The translations under genes were made by a program, and so were the position numbers. From NCBI GenBank assembly GCA_019239965.1, contig JAFAZC010000002.1, positions 1-64,000 on the forward strand: 64,000 nucleotides of DNA, written 5' to 3'. The notes below the pieces were generated by a model. The model was given only the letters and a program-made list of their open reading frames with translations. It did no database searches and was not told the origin of the DNA. Positions within the stretch are counted from its first letter, which is position 1; the number at the start of each line of letters is the position of its first letter. Source of the DNA: Kutzneria sp. (lineage in GTDB: Bacteria; Actinomycetota; Actinomycetes; Mycobacteriales; Pseudonocardiaceae). Of this stretch, positions 43,913-53,464 are shown piece after piece.

Positions 43913-44128
43913 GGTCCGTTGGCCGGCAGACGGGGGCAACTTCGGTCAAGTGACTGACTGTGACGCAGAACACCGGTAGTGATCACAAGGCCTCACTCGT
44001 CGGCAGGAATGACCAACTTACCCCCCGAACACCCTTGAACAAGATTTGGCGCGGTTCTACCGTGATCGACGTTACGCCAGACGGAGCAACGGCGAGAAGC
44101 GCCGACCCCGACGAGGAGGCGGTCTGAG

Positions 44129-44428
44129 ATGGCAGACACCAGAAGGCTTCCCGGTCCGAACGCGGATGTGTGGGATTGGCAGTTGGAAGGCAGTTGTCGT
44201 GGTATGGACAGCGCGTTCTTCTTCCATCCGGACGGCGAACGCGGACCGGCACGGTCCCGGCGGGAGGCAAGGGCCAAAGCGGTCTGCCACGACTGCCCTG
44301 TGCTGGAACCCTGCCGCCGGCATGCCCTGACCGTCCAGGAGCCGTATGGCATCTGGGGCGGCATGTCGGAGTCCGAGCGGGACAGCATTCTCAAGTCACG
44401 TCGTCGGCGTCTCGCACTCACCTCGTAG
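44129..44428 (+). CDS. whiB3: WhiB3/WhiD-type iron-sulfur regulator
   Basis: 99 residues. Four cluster ligands Cys23, Cys53, Cys56 and Cys62 in the order C-x29-C-x2-C-x5-C, the YGIWGGMSESER turn and a basic C-terminus for DNA contact. LPGPNADVWDWQLEGSCRGM and FFHPDGERG match M. tuberculosis WhiB3 and Streptomyces WhiD, which use a 4Fe-4S cluster to sense O2/NO and bind the primary sigma factor. GAGGAGG lies about 10 bases before the ATG. Divergent from the MerR gene, convergent with groEL1. Confidence 0.95.
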   Translation: MADTRRLPGPNADVWDWQLEGSCRGMDSAFFFHPDGERGPARSRREARAKAVCHDCPVLEPCRRHALTVQEPYGIWGGMSESERDSILKSRRRRLALTS

Positions 44429-44462
44429 TCGTTCGGCACCGTGTTCGCCGTGCGCCGGTGCC

Positions 44463-44515
44463 TCCCTTGGTCGCGGCGGTGACCAGCGGAAGGGCACGGT
44501 CATCCAGCCAAGGGA
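44463..44515. terminator. Possible terminator between whiB3 and groEL1
   Basis: TCCCTTGG at 44463-44470 and CCAAGGGA at 44508-44515 form an 8-bp stem with a smaller GGTC/GACC stem inside. It lies between two convergent genes. The long loop makes the assignment weak. Confidence 0.35.
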
Positions 44516-44587
44516 AGACACCGGCTGCCAGCGAATCCGGTTCCGCGACCAACGTGCGGAAAGAACCCGCGAACGTCCGAAAAGAAC

Positions 44588-46216
<1,629 letters not shown>

Positions 46217-46236
46217 TCAGGGCTTGTGGCAAACAC

Positions 46237-46279
46237 CAGGCGCCCCGGCCGCCCTGGTACGGGCCGGCCGGGGCGCCTG
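46237..46279 (-). other. 15-bp hairpin between groES and groEL1
   Basis: CAGGCGCCCCGGCCG at 46237-46251 is perfectly complementary to CGGCCGGGGCGCCTG at 46265-46279, loop 13 bases. In the groES-groEL1 transcript it forms a very stable stem. It may be an attenuator, a processing site that sets the chaperonin ratio, or a stabiliser of groES mRNA. Confidence 0.6.
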
Positions 46280-46302
46280 AGACGTGACTTGTCGTGCGGT
46301 CG

Positions 46303-46596
46303 TCAGTTGATGACGGCCAGCACGTCACGAGCGGAGAGGATGAGGTACTCCTCGCCGTTGTGCTTGAGCTCGGTGCCGCCGTACTTGGAGTACACGACGA
46401 CGTCGCCGACCGCGACGTCCAGCGGGACACGATTGCCCTTGTCGTCGATCCGTCCAGGACCGACCGCCAGGACCTTGCCCTCCTGGGGCTTCTCCTTGGC
46501 GGTGTCCGGGATGACGAGGCCCGACGCCGTCGTCGTCTCGGCCTCGTTGGCCTGGACGAGGATCTTGTCCTCGAGCGGCTTGATGTTCACGCTCAC
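46303..46596 (-). CDS. groES: 10-kDa co-chaperonin GroES
   Basis: 97 residues: [19 protein letters not shown] at the N-terminus, the mobile loop [12 protein letters not shown] that docks on GroEL, and [20 protein letters not shown] at the C-terminus. The GTG at 46596 follows GGAGG with 7-8 base spacing and yields the standard N-terminus. A CIRCE operator lies 100 bases upstream, so expression is controlled by HrcA heat-shock repression. Confidence 0.97.
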   Translation of the reverse strand: MSVNIKPLEDKILVQANEAETTTASGLVIPDTAKEKPQEGKVLAVGPGRIDDKGNRVPLDVAVGDVVVYSKYGGTELKHNGEEYLILSARDVLAVIN

Positions 46597-46695
46597 CGGG
46601 GTGACCTCCACGGGTCGTCGAAAGCGTTGGCAGGTACCGACGGCGCCTGCCACCCCGCCGTCGCGGGGGCCGGGGCGGTAGTTGGTGCCGTTCGA

Positions 46696-46722
46696 CTAGC
46701 ACTCTACCCATGTGAGTGCCAA
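46696..46722 (-). promoter_or_regulatory. CIRCE operator (HrcA binding site)
   Basis: Read on the minus strand it is TTGGCACTC, nine bases, GAGTGCTAG: the CIRCE consensus TTAGCACTC-N9-GAGTGCTAA with one change in each arm (A to G at position 3 of the first, A to G at the last base). It lies between the tsaD stop and groES, placed to repress groES-groEL1. Confidence 0.93.
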
Positions 46723-46764
46723 TCATTCAAACAGGGTGGCCAACGCCACCCTGCGGGGTGCGCT

Positions 46765-47838
46765 TCACCCCATCGACACGGTGCTCACCGGCAGTCCGGG
46801 ATCGGTGACCAGTCCCAGGCCGGACGGCTCGGCACCAGCGGCCACCAGGTGCGCGCCCACCGCGGCGATCATCGCGCCGTTGTCGGTGCACAGCTTCGGA
46901 CGCGGCACCCGAAGCCGGATGCCGGCCGCCTCGCAGCGCTGCGCGGCGAGGGCGGACAGCCTCGAGTTGGCCGCCACTCCCCCGGAGATCACCAGGGTGT
47001 CCAGGCCGAACTCCCTGACCGCCCGGACAGCCTTGGCGGTGAGCACGTCCGCGACGGCTTCCTGGAACGATGCGGCGACATCGGCGACGGGAACAGCGAG
47101 ACCGTCCCGCTCCCGGTTCTCCACCCAGCGTGCCACCGCGGTCTTCAGTCCCGAGAAGGAGAAGTCGTACTTGGCGTCGCGCGGACCGGTCAATCCGCGT
47201 GGAAACGCGATCGCGCAGCCATTGCCCTGCTTGGCGAGCCGGTCGATCGGAGGGCCGCCGGGATAAGGCAGGTCGAGCACCCTGGCCACCTTGTCGTATG
47301 CCTCACCGGCCGCGTCGTCGATCGTCGACCCGATCTCGGTGATCTTGCTGGCGAGGTCCTCGACGAGCAGCAGCGACGAGTGCCCGCCGGAAACAAGCAG
47401 CGCGAGGCAGGGCGAGGGAAGCGGCCCGTGCTGCAGGGTGTCGGCGGCGACGTGCCCGGCGAGGTGGTTCACCCCGTACAGCGGCAGTCCGTGTGCGGCG
47501 GCATACGCCTTGGCGGCCGACACTCCGACCAGCAGCGCACCCGCGAGGCCGGGGCCGGCCGTCACGGCGACCGCGTGCACGTCGGACAGTGCGACGCCGG
47601 CGGCGGTCAGCGCACGACGCATCGTCGGCACCATCGCCTCCAGATGCGCCCTGCTCGCCACCTCAGGCACGACACCGCCGAATCGGGCGTGCTCTTCGAC
47701 ACTGGAAGCCACCTCGTCGGCGAGCAGCTCCAGCGAGCCGTCGGCACCGAGCCGGACGACGCCGACGCCGGTCTCGTCGCACGAACTCTCCACACCGAGA
47801 ATGATCCGGTCCTGGGTGACGATCCGGTCCTGGATCAC
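46765..47838 (-). CDS. tsaD: tRNA threonylcarbamoyladenosine transferase TsaD
   Basis: Transfers the threonylcarbamoyl group to A37 of ANN-decoding tRNAs with TsaB and TsaE. 357 residues of the Kae1/ASKHA fold: [16 protein letters not shown], the metal site [11 protein letters not shown] (H-x3-H), [13 protein letters not shown] and [15 protein letters not shown] 47838 overlaps the rimI stop as GTGA. The first 12 codons are an in-frame tandem repeat ([12 protein letters not shown]), so GTG 47820 could be an older start. Third gene of tsaB-rimI-tsaD. Confidence 0.96.
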   Translation of the reverse strand: MIQDRIVTQDRIILGVESSCDETGVGVVRLGADGSLELLADEVASSVEEHARFGGVVPEVASRAHLEAMVPTMRRALTAAGVALSDVHAVAVTAGPGLAGALLVGVSAAKAYAAAHGLPLYGVNHLAGHVAADTLQHGPLPSPCLALLVSGGHSSLLLVEDLASKITEIGSTIDDAAGEAYDKVARVLDLPYPGGPPIDRLAKQGNGCAIAFPRGLTGPRDAKYDFSFSGLKTAVARWVENRERDGLAVPVADVAASFQEAVADVLTAKAVRAVREFGLDTLVISGGVAANSRLSALAAQRCEAAGIRLRVPRPKLCTDNGAMIAAVGAHLVAAGAEPSGLGLVTDPGLPVSTVSMG

Positions 47839-48344
47839 GTGCCTTCTCCGCCTTCTCCGCCTTCTTCTGTCGCTCTGGAGTCTCGCGCGGGACGCCCCAT
47901 GGTGTATGCGTCGGCGCCGGAGGGCCGGTAGTAGCCGCGGCGCAGCCCCAATCGTTCGAAGCCATGCGCCTGGTACAGCGCGATGGCGACCTCGTTGTCC
48001 GTGCGGACTTCGAGGAAGGCGGGAGCGTGGTGGTCGTCGGCACGCGTCAGCAGTGCCCGCAACAGCGCCTTGCCCACGCCCCTTCCCTGCCAACCCCTGT
48101 CGACGGCGATGGTCTGCACGCTGGCCTCGACATCCGGCACCCTGCCAGCAACGGCAAGACCCGCGTAGCCGACAAGACCGCCGTGCCTGTCATAGGCGCC
48201 GAGGTAGTAGTGCCCCTGCTCCAGTTCGGACAGGAACACCTGTTCCCGCCACGGGTCGTCACCGGCGAAGAGCTCGCGTTCCAACCGTGCGCAACGACGT
48301 GCGTCCTGCCTGCGCAACGGAGCCAGGGTGAAGTTCGCGCTCAC
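47835..48344 (-). CDS. rimI: Ribosomal protein S18-alanine N-acetyltransferase RimI
   Basis: 169-residue GNAT enzyme acetylating protein N-termini. Motif A is [24 protein letters not shown] and motif B includes [29 protein letters not shown], the RimI signature. The last ten residues ([10 protein letters not shown]) come from a 9-base tandem DNA repeat. It starts at a GTGA overlap with tsaB and ends in another with tsaD, so all three are co-translated. Confidence 0.95.
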   Translation of the reverse strand: MSANFTLAPLRRQDARRCARLERELFAGDDPWREQVFLSELEQGHYYLGAYDRHGGLVGYAGLAVAGRVPDVEASVQTIAVDRGWQGRGVGKALLRALLTRADDHHAPAFLEVRTDNEVAIALYQAHGFERLGLRRGYYRPSGADAYTMGRPARDSRATEEGGEGGEGT

Positions 48345-49021
48345 GGCTGGCTCACCCGCTTGCGCCCGACCGGCTCGACCGCGTCCGGCCTGCGCAGGTA
48401 AAGCGGGGTCAACGGCCCTGGCTCAGCGCCGGCGAGCAGCGCGCCGGCGGCGACAGCCACCAGACCGGACGGCGAGGGATACCGCACCGACGACACCGGC
48501 AGTCCCACCACGTCGGCGTACGACTCGGCTCCTTCACCCGCGGCCGTGGTCACGTCCATGTCCGACACCGTGCTGACCAGCTCGGCCGGGCGCCGCACTC
48601 CCGGTCCCCCGGTGCGGTGCCCTGCGGCGTCATAGGTGGCCCAGTAGACCTCACGGCGCCGCGCGTCCGTCGCGACGAGCAGGCCGGCTTCGGCGCGGGC
48701 ATCGGCGGCGATGGCGTCCAGGGAGACAACGGGGTACACCGGGAGACCGAGGGCGTGACCGAACGCGGCCGCGGTGACCATGCCGACACGCAGCCCGGTG
48801 AACGGGCCAGGACCGCTACCGCAAACGATTGCGTTCAGATTGGCGAGCGTACGTCCGACCTCATGGAGCGCATCCATCACGTGCGGAACGAGCAACTCGC
48901 CGTGCGCCTTCGCATTCACGGTGACCCGCTGTGCCAGAGTCCGCGGGATACCGTCGGACTCGAGCTGGACAACGCCAGCCGTCACGGCGGGCGTTGCGGT
49001 GTCGATGGCGAGGACTAGCAC
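48341..49021 (-). CDS. tsaB: t6A synthesis protein TsaB
   Basis: 226 residues. ASKHA-fold partner that dimerises with TsaD: VLVLAIDTATPAVTAGVV at the N-terminus, VCGSGPGPFTGLRVGMVTA in the middle, and DARRREVYWATYD. The GTG at 49021 gives the conserved beginning; no ribosome-binding site is visible and the gene may be leaderless. Divergent from matB with a 54-base shared promoter region. First gene of tsaB-rimI-tsaD. Confidence 0.94.
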   Translation of the reverse strand: MLVLAIDTATPAVTAGVVQLESDGIPRTLAQRVTVNAKAHGELLVPHVMDALHEVGRTLANLNAIVCGSGPGPFTGLRVGMVTAAAFGHALGLPVYPVVSLDAIAADARAEAGLLVATDARRREVYWATYDAAGHRTGGPGVRRPAELVSTVSDMDVTTAAGEGAESYADVVGLPVSSVRYPSPSGLVAVAAGALLAGAEPGPLTPLYLRRPDAVEPVGRKRVSQP

Positions 49022-49075
49022 GGTCGCAAGGTTACGTCCATCATCGATGCGGTCCACGACCTGAGGGGGGATCGG

Positions 49076-50515
49076 ATGCTGCTGCCCACGCTCGCGGACC
49101 CGTCTGACACCGAGGCCATCCGCTTCGGGGAACGGGTACTGAGCCATCGCCAGCTGGCCACGGTGGCCTCCGGGCTCGGCCGGTCCCTGGGTTCCGGCCG
49201 GGTCGCGGTGTGGGCGAGGCCGACCATCGAGACCTGCGTCGCGGTCGTGGCCGCGCTCGGCGCCGCGGCACCCGTGGTGCCGATCAATCCCAAGGTGGGC
49301 GAACGGGAACTGGAACACATCCTCGCTGACAGCATGCCGGAACTCGTGATCGCCGCCCCCGGTGACACGCTCCCGGACGGACTCGCGACCCTGCCGAGGA
49401 TCGACGTCGACCTGACCGCGAACGGCGGTGGCCGGACAGCGAGTGAACCGTCAGGCGAAGCACCGGCCTTCGTCGTCTACACCTCGGGCACCACCGGGCC
49501 ACCCAAGGGCGTTGTCCTGCCCCGCCGCGCCATCTCGAGCAATCTTGACGCCCTCGCCGAGGCGTGGGAGTGGACCTCGGACGACGTCGTCACACACGGG
49601 CTGCCCCTTTTCCATGTGCACGGATTGATCATCGGCGTACTCGGTCCGCTGCGCCGCGGTGGCGCCGTTCGCCATCTCGGTACGTTCTCCACACGGGCGG
49701 CCGCCGCCGAACTCGCCGGACCGGCGACCATGATGTTCGGCGTGCCAACGATGTACCACCGGCTCGCGGCGGACATCGAGGCCGATCCGGAGCTGGCCAA
49801 GTCGGTGTCCGCGGCCCGGCTGCTGGTCTCCGGCTCGGCCGCGCTGCCGGCGATCTGCCACGAGCGGATCGCCCGTGCCACCGGACAGCGGATCGTCGAG
49901 CGCTACGGGATGACCGAGACGTTGATGAACTGCAGCGTGCGTGCGTCCGGCGAACGCCGTCCGGGAACGGTCGGGCCAGCTCTTGACGGCGTCGAGCTGC
50001 GGCTGGTCGACGACGTCGGAGCGCCCATCACCGACAGCGGTCCCGCCGAGAACGGCACCGACGAGACGATCGGCGAGATCGAGGTGCGCGGCCCGAACCT
50101 GTTCCTGGAGTACCTCAACCGGCCCGACGCCACCGCGGAGGCCTTCCACGACGGCTGGTTCCGCACCGGGGACATGGCGACACGGACACCGGACGGATAC
50201 GTCCGGATCGTCGGACGCCGGGCGACCGACATCATCAAGAGCGGCGGGTTCAAGATCGGTGCCGGCGAGGTCGAGAACGCCCTACTGGAGCATCCCGACG
50301 TCGCCGAGGTCGCCGTCGCCGGCCGGCCCGACGACGATCTTGGCGAGCGGATCGTGGCCTGGGTCGTACCGTCAGCGGCACGGCCCACCGCCGAGGAGCT
50401 GACCGACCACGTGGCCCGACTGCTCACCCCGCACAAGCGGCCGAGAACAGTCCACTTCGTGGAGGCCTTGCCGCGCAACGAGTTGGGCAAGGTCCGTAAA
50501 CGCGACCTGCGTTAA
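49076..50515 (+). CDS. matB: Malonyl-CoA synthetase (MatB-like)
   Basis: 479-residue ANL-family acyl-CoA ligase. The P-loop is VYTSGTTGPPKGVVLPRRA, the A5 motif ERYGMTETLMN, A7 WFRTGDMA, A8 RIVGRRATDIIKSGGFKIG and A10 PRNELGKVRKR (catalytic Lys). The whole sequence, including GLPLFHVHGL, RHLGTFST and LFGVPTMYHRLA-like pieces, runs parallel to Streptomyces MatB as I remember it, which activates malonate and methylmalonate. Such an enzyme supplies extender units for polyketides or recycles malonate. GAGGGGGG precedes the ATG. It splits the t6A genes, lying convergent to tsaE. Confidence 0.85.
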   Translation: MLLPTLADPSDTEAIRFGERVLSHRQLATVASGLGRSLGSGRVAVWARPTIETCVAVVAALGAAAPVVPINPKVGERELEHILADSMPELVIAAPGDTLPDGLATLPRIDVDLTANGGGRTASEPSGEAPAFVVYTSGTTGPPKGVVLPRRAISSNLDALAEAWEWTSDDVVTHGLPLFHVHGLIIGVLGPLRRGGAVRHLGTFSTRAAAAELAGPATMMFGVPTMYHRLAADIEADPELAKSVSAARLLVSGSAALPAICHERIARATGQRIVERYGMTETLMNCSVRASGERRPGTVGPALDGVELRLVDDVGAPITDSGPAENGTDETIGEIEVRGPNLFLEYLNRPDATAEAFHDGWFRTGDMATRTPDGYVRIVGRRATDIIKSGGFKIGAGEVENALLEHPDVAEVAVAGRPDDDLGERIVAWVVPSAARPTAEELTDHVARLLTPHKRPRTVHFVEALPRNELGKVRKRDLR

Positions 50516-50550
50516 CTCGCCCAGGCGTTCACCCGGTCACGCCGCGGCAT

Positions 50551-51078
50551 CTAGCAAGGCAGATCCCGGTCGGCCCAGGAGCCGCGCGGGAGAAGGTGGG
50601 CCACCCGGACATCGTCCGCGCGCCGCTCCAACCGGATCAGAAGGTGGTCGTCGGAGAGCCTCTCCGCCGGCCCCTCCCCCCACTCCACGACGATGGCCGC
50701 GTCGACCAGATCGGTGTCGAGATCCAGATCGTCCAACTCGTCGAGGTGGCCGCCGAGCCGGTAGGCGTCCACATGCACCAGCGGGACACCGCGGCCGCCC
50801 GTCACCGCCCGGTGCACCCTCGCGAGCACGAAGGTCGGCGAGCTGACCCTGCCGAGCACTCCGAGCCCCTCCGCGATCCCCCGGGTGAGCACCGTCTTGC
50901 CAGCTCCGAGCGGCCCCGCGAGCAGCACAAGGTCGCCCGCGGTCAACAGGCCGCCGAGCGCACGTCCGAAGTGGATGGTGTCCTCGACCGCCGGTAGCTC
51001 AACCGTCCTGCCGTGTCTGCCTGGTGAGCTCGCAAGCTCACTACGGTGCTCATTCGGTGAGCTCGCAAGCTCGCTCAC
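50551..51078 (-). CDS. tsaE: t6A synthesis ATPase TsaE
   Basis: 175 residues. P-loop ATPase that drives turnover of the TsaBD complex: Walker A LLAGPLGAGKTVLTRGIAEGLG, switch VSSPTFVLARVH, Walker B-like HVDAYRL and VEWGEG. The GTG at 51078 overlaps the stop of the upstream hydrolase (GTGA) and has GGAGG five bases ahead. The first ~24 residues (SELASSP repeated twice) are encoded by two copies of a palindromic DNA repeat and have no counterpart in the family. Confidence 0.94.
   Translation of the reverse strand: MSELASSPNEHRSELASSPGRHGRTVELPAVEDTIHFGRALGGLLTAGDLVLLAGPLGAGKTVLTRGIAEGLGVLGRVSSPTFVLARVHRAVTGGRGVPLVHVDAYRLGGHLDELDDLDLDTDLVDAAIVVEWGEGPAERLSDDHLLIRLERRADDVRVAHLLPRGSWADRDLPC
51023..51072. 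repeat. Two REP-like palindromic repeats inside the tsaE 5' end
   Basis: GGTGAGCTCGCAAGCTC occurs at 51023-51039 and 51056-51072, exactly 33 bases apart. The first copy extends to a full palindrome GTGAGCT-CGCA-AGCTCAC (51024-51041). The period keeps the reading frame. No other copy is seen in this window. Confidence 0.75.
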
Positions 51079-52175
51079 GACCGCCTCCATCGATCTTGGC
51101 CACCTGTTCCCTTCACACACTGACGGACGAGCTCGACCAGGTGGCCGGTCACCAGGCGCTCCCGTTCCAGCATCACCATGTGCCCAGCGCCCTCGACACG
51201 CACCAGATGAGCGTCGGGAAGTTCCGTCGCGATCGCCTCGGCGTGCCAGAACGGAGTGATGCGATCACTGTCCCCGCCGATGACGAGGACCCTGCATCGC
51301 CGAAGAGTCGCCAGCACCCTGTAGCGGGAGTGCGCACCGATCGTCTTGGTGAAGTCGGTGATCACCTTGAGCGACGTCCCGTCGATCATCGACGCCATCA
51401 GGTCGACGAGAGACGGGCTGACCTGTCTGTCCCCGAAAGCGATCGCCCTGATCACACTCCAGGTGATCGGCCCGCCCGCCCGGCGCACCCGTTCGACGAG
51501 GTCGGGCTGCCACTGGGCGGCGAACCCGAGTGCCAGTGTGGCCGGATTGTGTTTGGCGAGCATGGGTCGGGGCAGCCCGGATCGACCGACGTCACCGGCC
51601 GAGGTGGCGACGAAGGCGACACCGCGGATCCGTTGCGCGAAGAGCTCCGGCCGTTGTTCGGCCAGCGCCATGATCGTCATACCGCCCATGGAGTGCCCGG
51701 CCAGCACGATCGGGCCGTCTGGCACGAGTGCACGCAGTACCGCGTCGAGGTCGCTGCCGAGTTGCTCGATCGTGCTGGATTCGGCGCAGCCGAGGCCGGA
51801 GCGACCGTGGCCGCGCTGGTCATACAGGACCTGTCTGACTCTCGGGCCGCCGAGCCTCGCAAGGTCCCGCCGCTGGAAGTGCCAGCACCGCCGGTCGAGC
51901 GTGTAGCCCGGTACGAGGACGACGGTCAGGTCGGGCGTGCCGCCGTCCTCGGGATCCACCTCCTCGCAGGAGATCGGCTGTCCGTCGTCGGCCACCACGG
52001 TCGACTCCCTGCTTGGCTCGAGCACACCGAGTGGCTCGTCGGCGTAAGGGTCGTCGGTGCCGCGCCGCTGGCGCGCCACTCGGATGCCGTGCGCGCCAGC
52101 CCCCAGCGCGACACCGGTGACCGCCGCGCCCAGGACGCCGCCGGCAATGCCGACCGTCCGCCAGAGTGGCTTCAC
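51075..52175 (-). CDS. Alpha/beta hydrolase, membrane-associated
   Basis: 366 residues. One N-terminal hydrophobic helix (VGIAGGVLGAAVTGVALGAG) anchors or secretes it. The hydrolase domain has oxyanion loop VVLVPGYTLDRRCW, DQRGHGRSG, nucleophile elbow IVLAGHSMGGMTIM (Ser), acid GGDSDRITP and His VEGAGHMVMLE, so the triad is complete. Substrate unknown; similar genes lie between alr and tsaE in mycobacteria and relatives. GTGA overlaps on both sides (alr upstream, tsaE downstream) make it part of one coupled unit. Confidence 0.88.
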   Translation of the reverse strand: MKPLWRTVGIAGGVLGAAVTGVALGAGAHGIRVARQRRGTDDPYADEPLGVLEPSRESTVVADDGQPISCEEVDPEDGGTPDLTVVLVPGYTLDRRCWHFQRRDLARLGGPRVRQVLYDQRGHGRSGLGCAESSTIEQLGSDLDAVLRALVPDGPIVLAGHSMGGMTIMALAEQRPELFAQRIRGVAFVATSAGDVGRSGLPRPMLAKHNPATLALGFAAQWQPDLVERVRRAGGPITWSVIRAIAFGDRQVSPSLVDLMASMIDGTSLKVITDFTKTIGAHSRYRVLATLRRCRVLVIGGDSDRITPFWHAEAIATELPDAHLVRVEGAGHMVMLERERLVTGHLVELVRQCVKGTGGQDRWRRS

Positions 52176-53359
52176 GAGTCGCTCTCGGCATGGGTGTCCC
52201 CGGGGCAGGGATCCCCGAGGTATCGACGCCGCATCCGGGGCCGGTACATGCCGGTGACGATCTCGTAGTCGATCGTGCCGACGGCGTCGGCCCATTCGCG
52301 CGCGGTCGGCTCGCCGCGGTCGCCAGGGCCGAAAAGGATCACCTCGTCGCCTTCGTGGACCTGGTCGTCGCCGCAGTCCACCACGATCTGGTCCATGCAG
52401 ACCCGGCCGACTACCGGCCGGTTCCGGCCGGCGAGCCAGACCCGCATCCGCCCCGACAGCGCTCGCGGCACACCGTCGGCGTATCCGACCGGGACCAAAG
52501 CGAGGGTGGTCTCCGCGGGAGTGGTCCAGGTGTGGCCGTAGGAGACGGACTCACCCGCCGGCGCCCTGCGCACCAGCGACACCGACGACCGAAAGGTCAT
52601 CGCCGGCCGCAGCGGTACCGACAGGCCGGCCACCGGGTTGAGCCCGTAGACGGCTATGCCTGGGCGCACGAGATCGAAGTGCAGGTCCGGTCGAGTCAGG
52701 GTGGCCGCCGAGTTGGCGAGATGCCGAAGCGGCTGGAGGCCGGCGTCGACAGCCATCTTGGCGGCCTCGTCGAACCGGGTGGCCTGGCGGTCGATCGACG
52801 GGTGACCGGGCTGGTCCGCGCAGGCGAGATGAGACCAGACGGCAGCGACCTCGATGGCTCCGTCGGCCTGCGCACGCGCCGCGGCCTCGACCAACGCGGG
52901 CCAGTCAGCCGGGAGGCACCCGTTCCTCGTCAGCCCAGTGTCGATCTTGAGGTGGATCATGGCCTCGCGGCCGGCGGCACGCACGGCCGAGACGGCCGAC
53001 GACAGCTGACGCGGCGAGGACACCGAGAGGTCGACACCGGCCGCGACAGCGGACGCGAAGTCATCGGCCACCGTGTGCAACCAGCAGAACATCTTGGACT
53101 TGATGCCCGCCGCGCGCAGCGCCAGTGCTTCGTCCACGGAGGCGACACCAATCCAGGAGGCACCGGCCGACAGCGCCGCCGCGGCGACCTCGGTGGCACC
53201 GTGGCCGTAGCCGTCCGCCTTGACAACGGCCATGGTCTGCGCACCGGATCCTGCCGCAAGGCCGGCGAGCAGGGCGACGTTGCGCCGAATGGCGTCGACA
53301 TCGACCTGGATCTCCGCGCGCGGTGGGGAAGGGCACTGATTGGTCATGACAGCGTCCAT
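52172..53359 (-). CDS. alr: Alanine racemase
   Basis: Makes D-alanine for peptidoglycan. 395 residues: PLP lysine Lys47 in AVVKADGYGHG, catalytic Tyr274 in SVSYGHTWTTP, HLKIDTGLTRNGC and the C-terminal MYRPRMRRRY. Both catalytic bases are intact. ATG 53359 or ATG 53347 (MTNQCPS) may be the start. Its stop overlaps the next hydrolase as GTGA; nnrD lies 105 bases upstream. Confidence 0.96.
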   Translation of the reverse strand: MDAVMTNQCPSPPRAEIQVDVDAIRRNVALLAGLAAGSGAQTMAVVKADGYGHGATEVAAAALSAGASWIGVASVDEALALRAAGIKSKMFCWLHTVADDFASAVAAGVDLSVSSPRQLSSAVSAVRAAGREAMIHLKIDTGLTRNGCLPADWPALVEAAARAQADGAIEVAAVWSHLACADQPGHPSIDRQATRFDEAAKMAVDAGLQPLRHLANSAATLTRPDLHFDLVRPGIAVYGLNPVAGLSVPLRPAMTFRSSVSLVRRAPAGESVSYGHTWTTPAETTLALVPVGYADGVPRALSGRMRVWLAGRNRPVVGRVCMDQIVVDCGDDQVHEGDEVILFGPGDRGEPTAREWADAVGTIDYEIVTGMYRPRMRRRYLGDPCPGDTHAESDS

Positions 53360-53464
53360 GGTGGCACAGTCCCCCAGTGCCGCCGACGGGCTCGCTGGTC
53401 AGGCTCAGCCGGCCGCCGCGAGCGTGTACGGCGCACCGTTCGAAGTCGGCTCAGGCGGGCTCGG

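Noticed and set aside
44429-44587. Possible small gene between whiB3 and groEL1.
   Set aside because: Open frames there are short, without ribosome-binding site, and overlap the groEL1 end; best read as intergenic.
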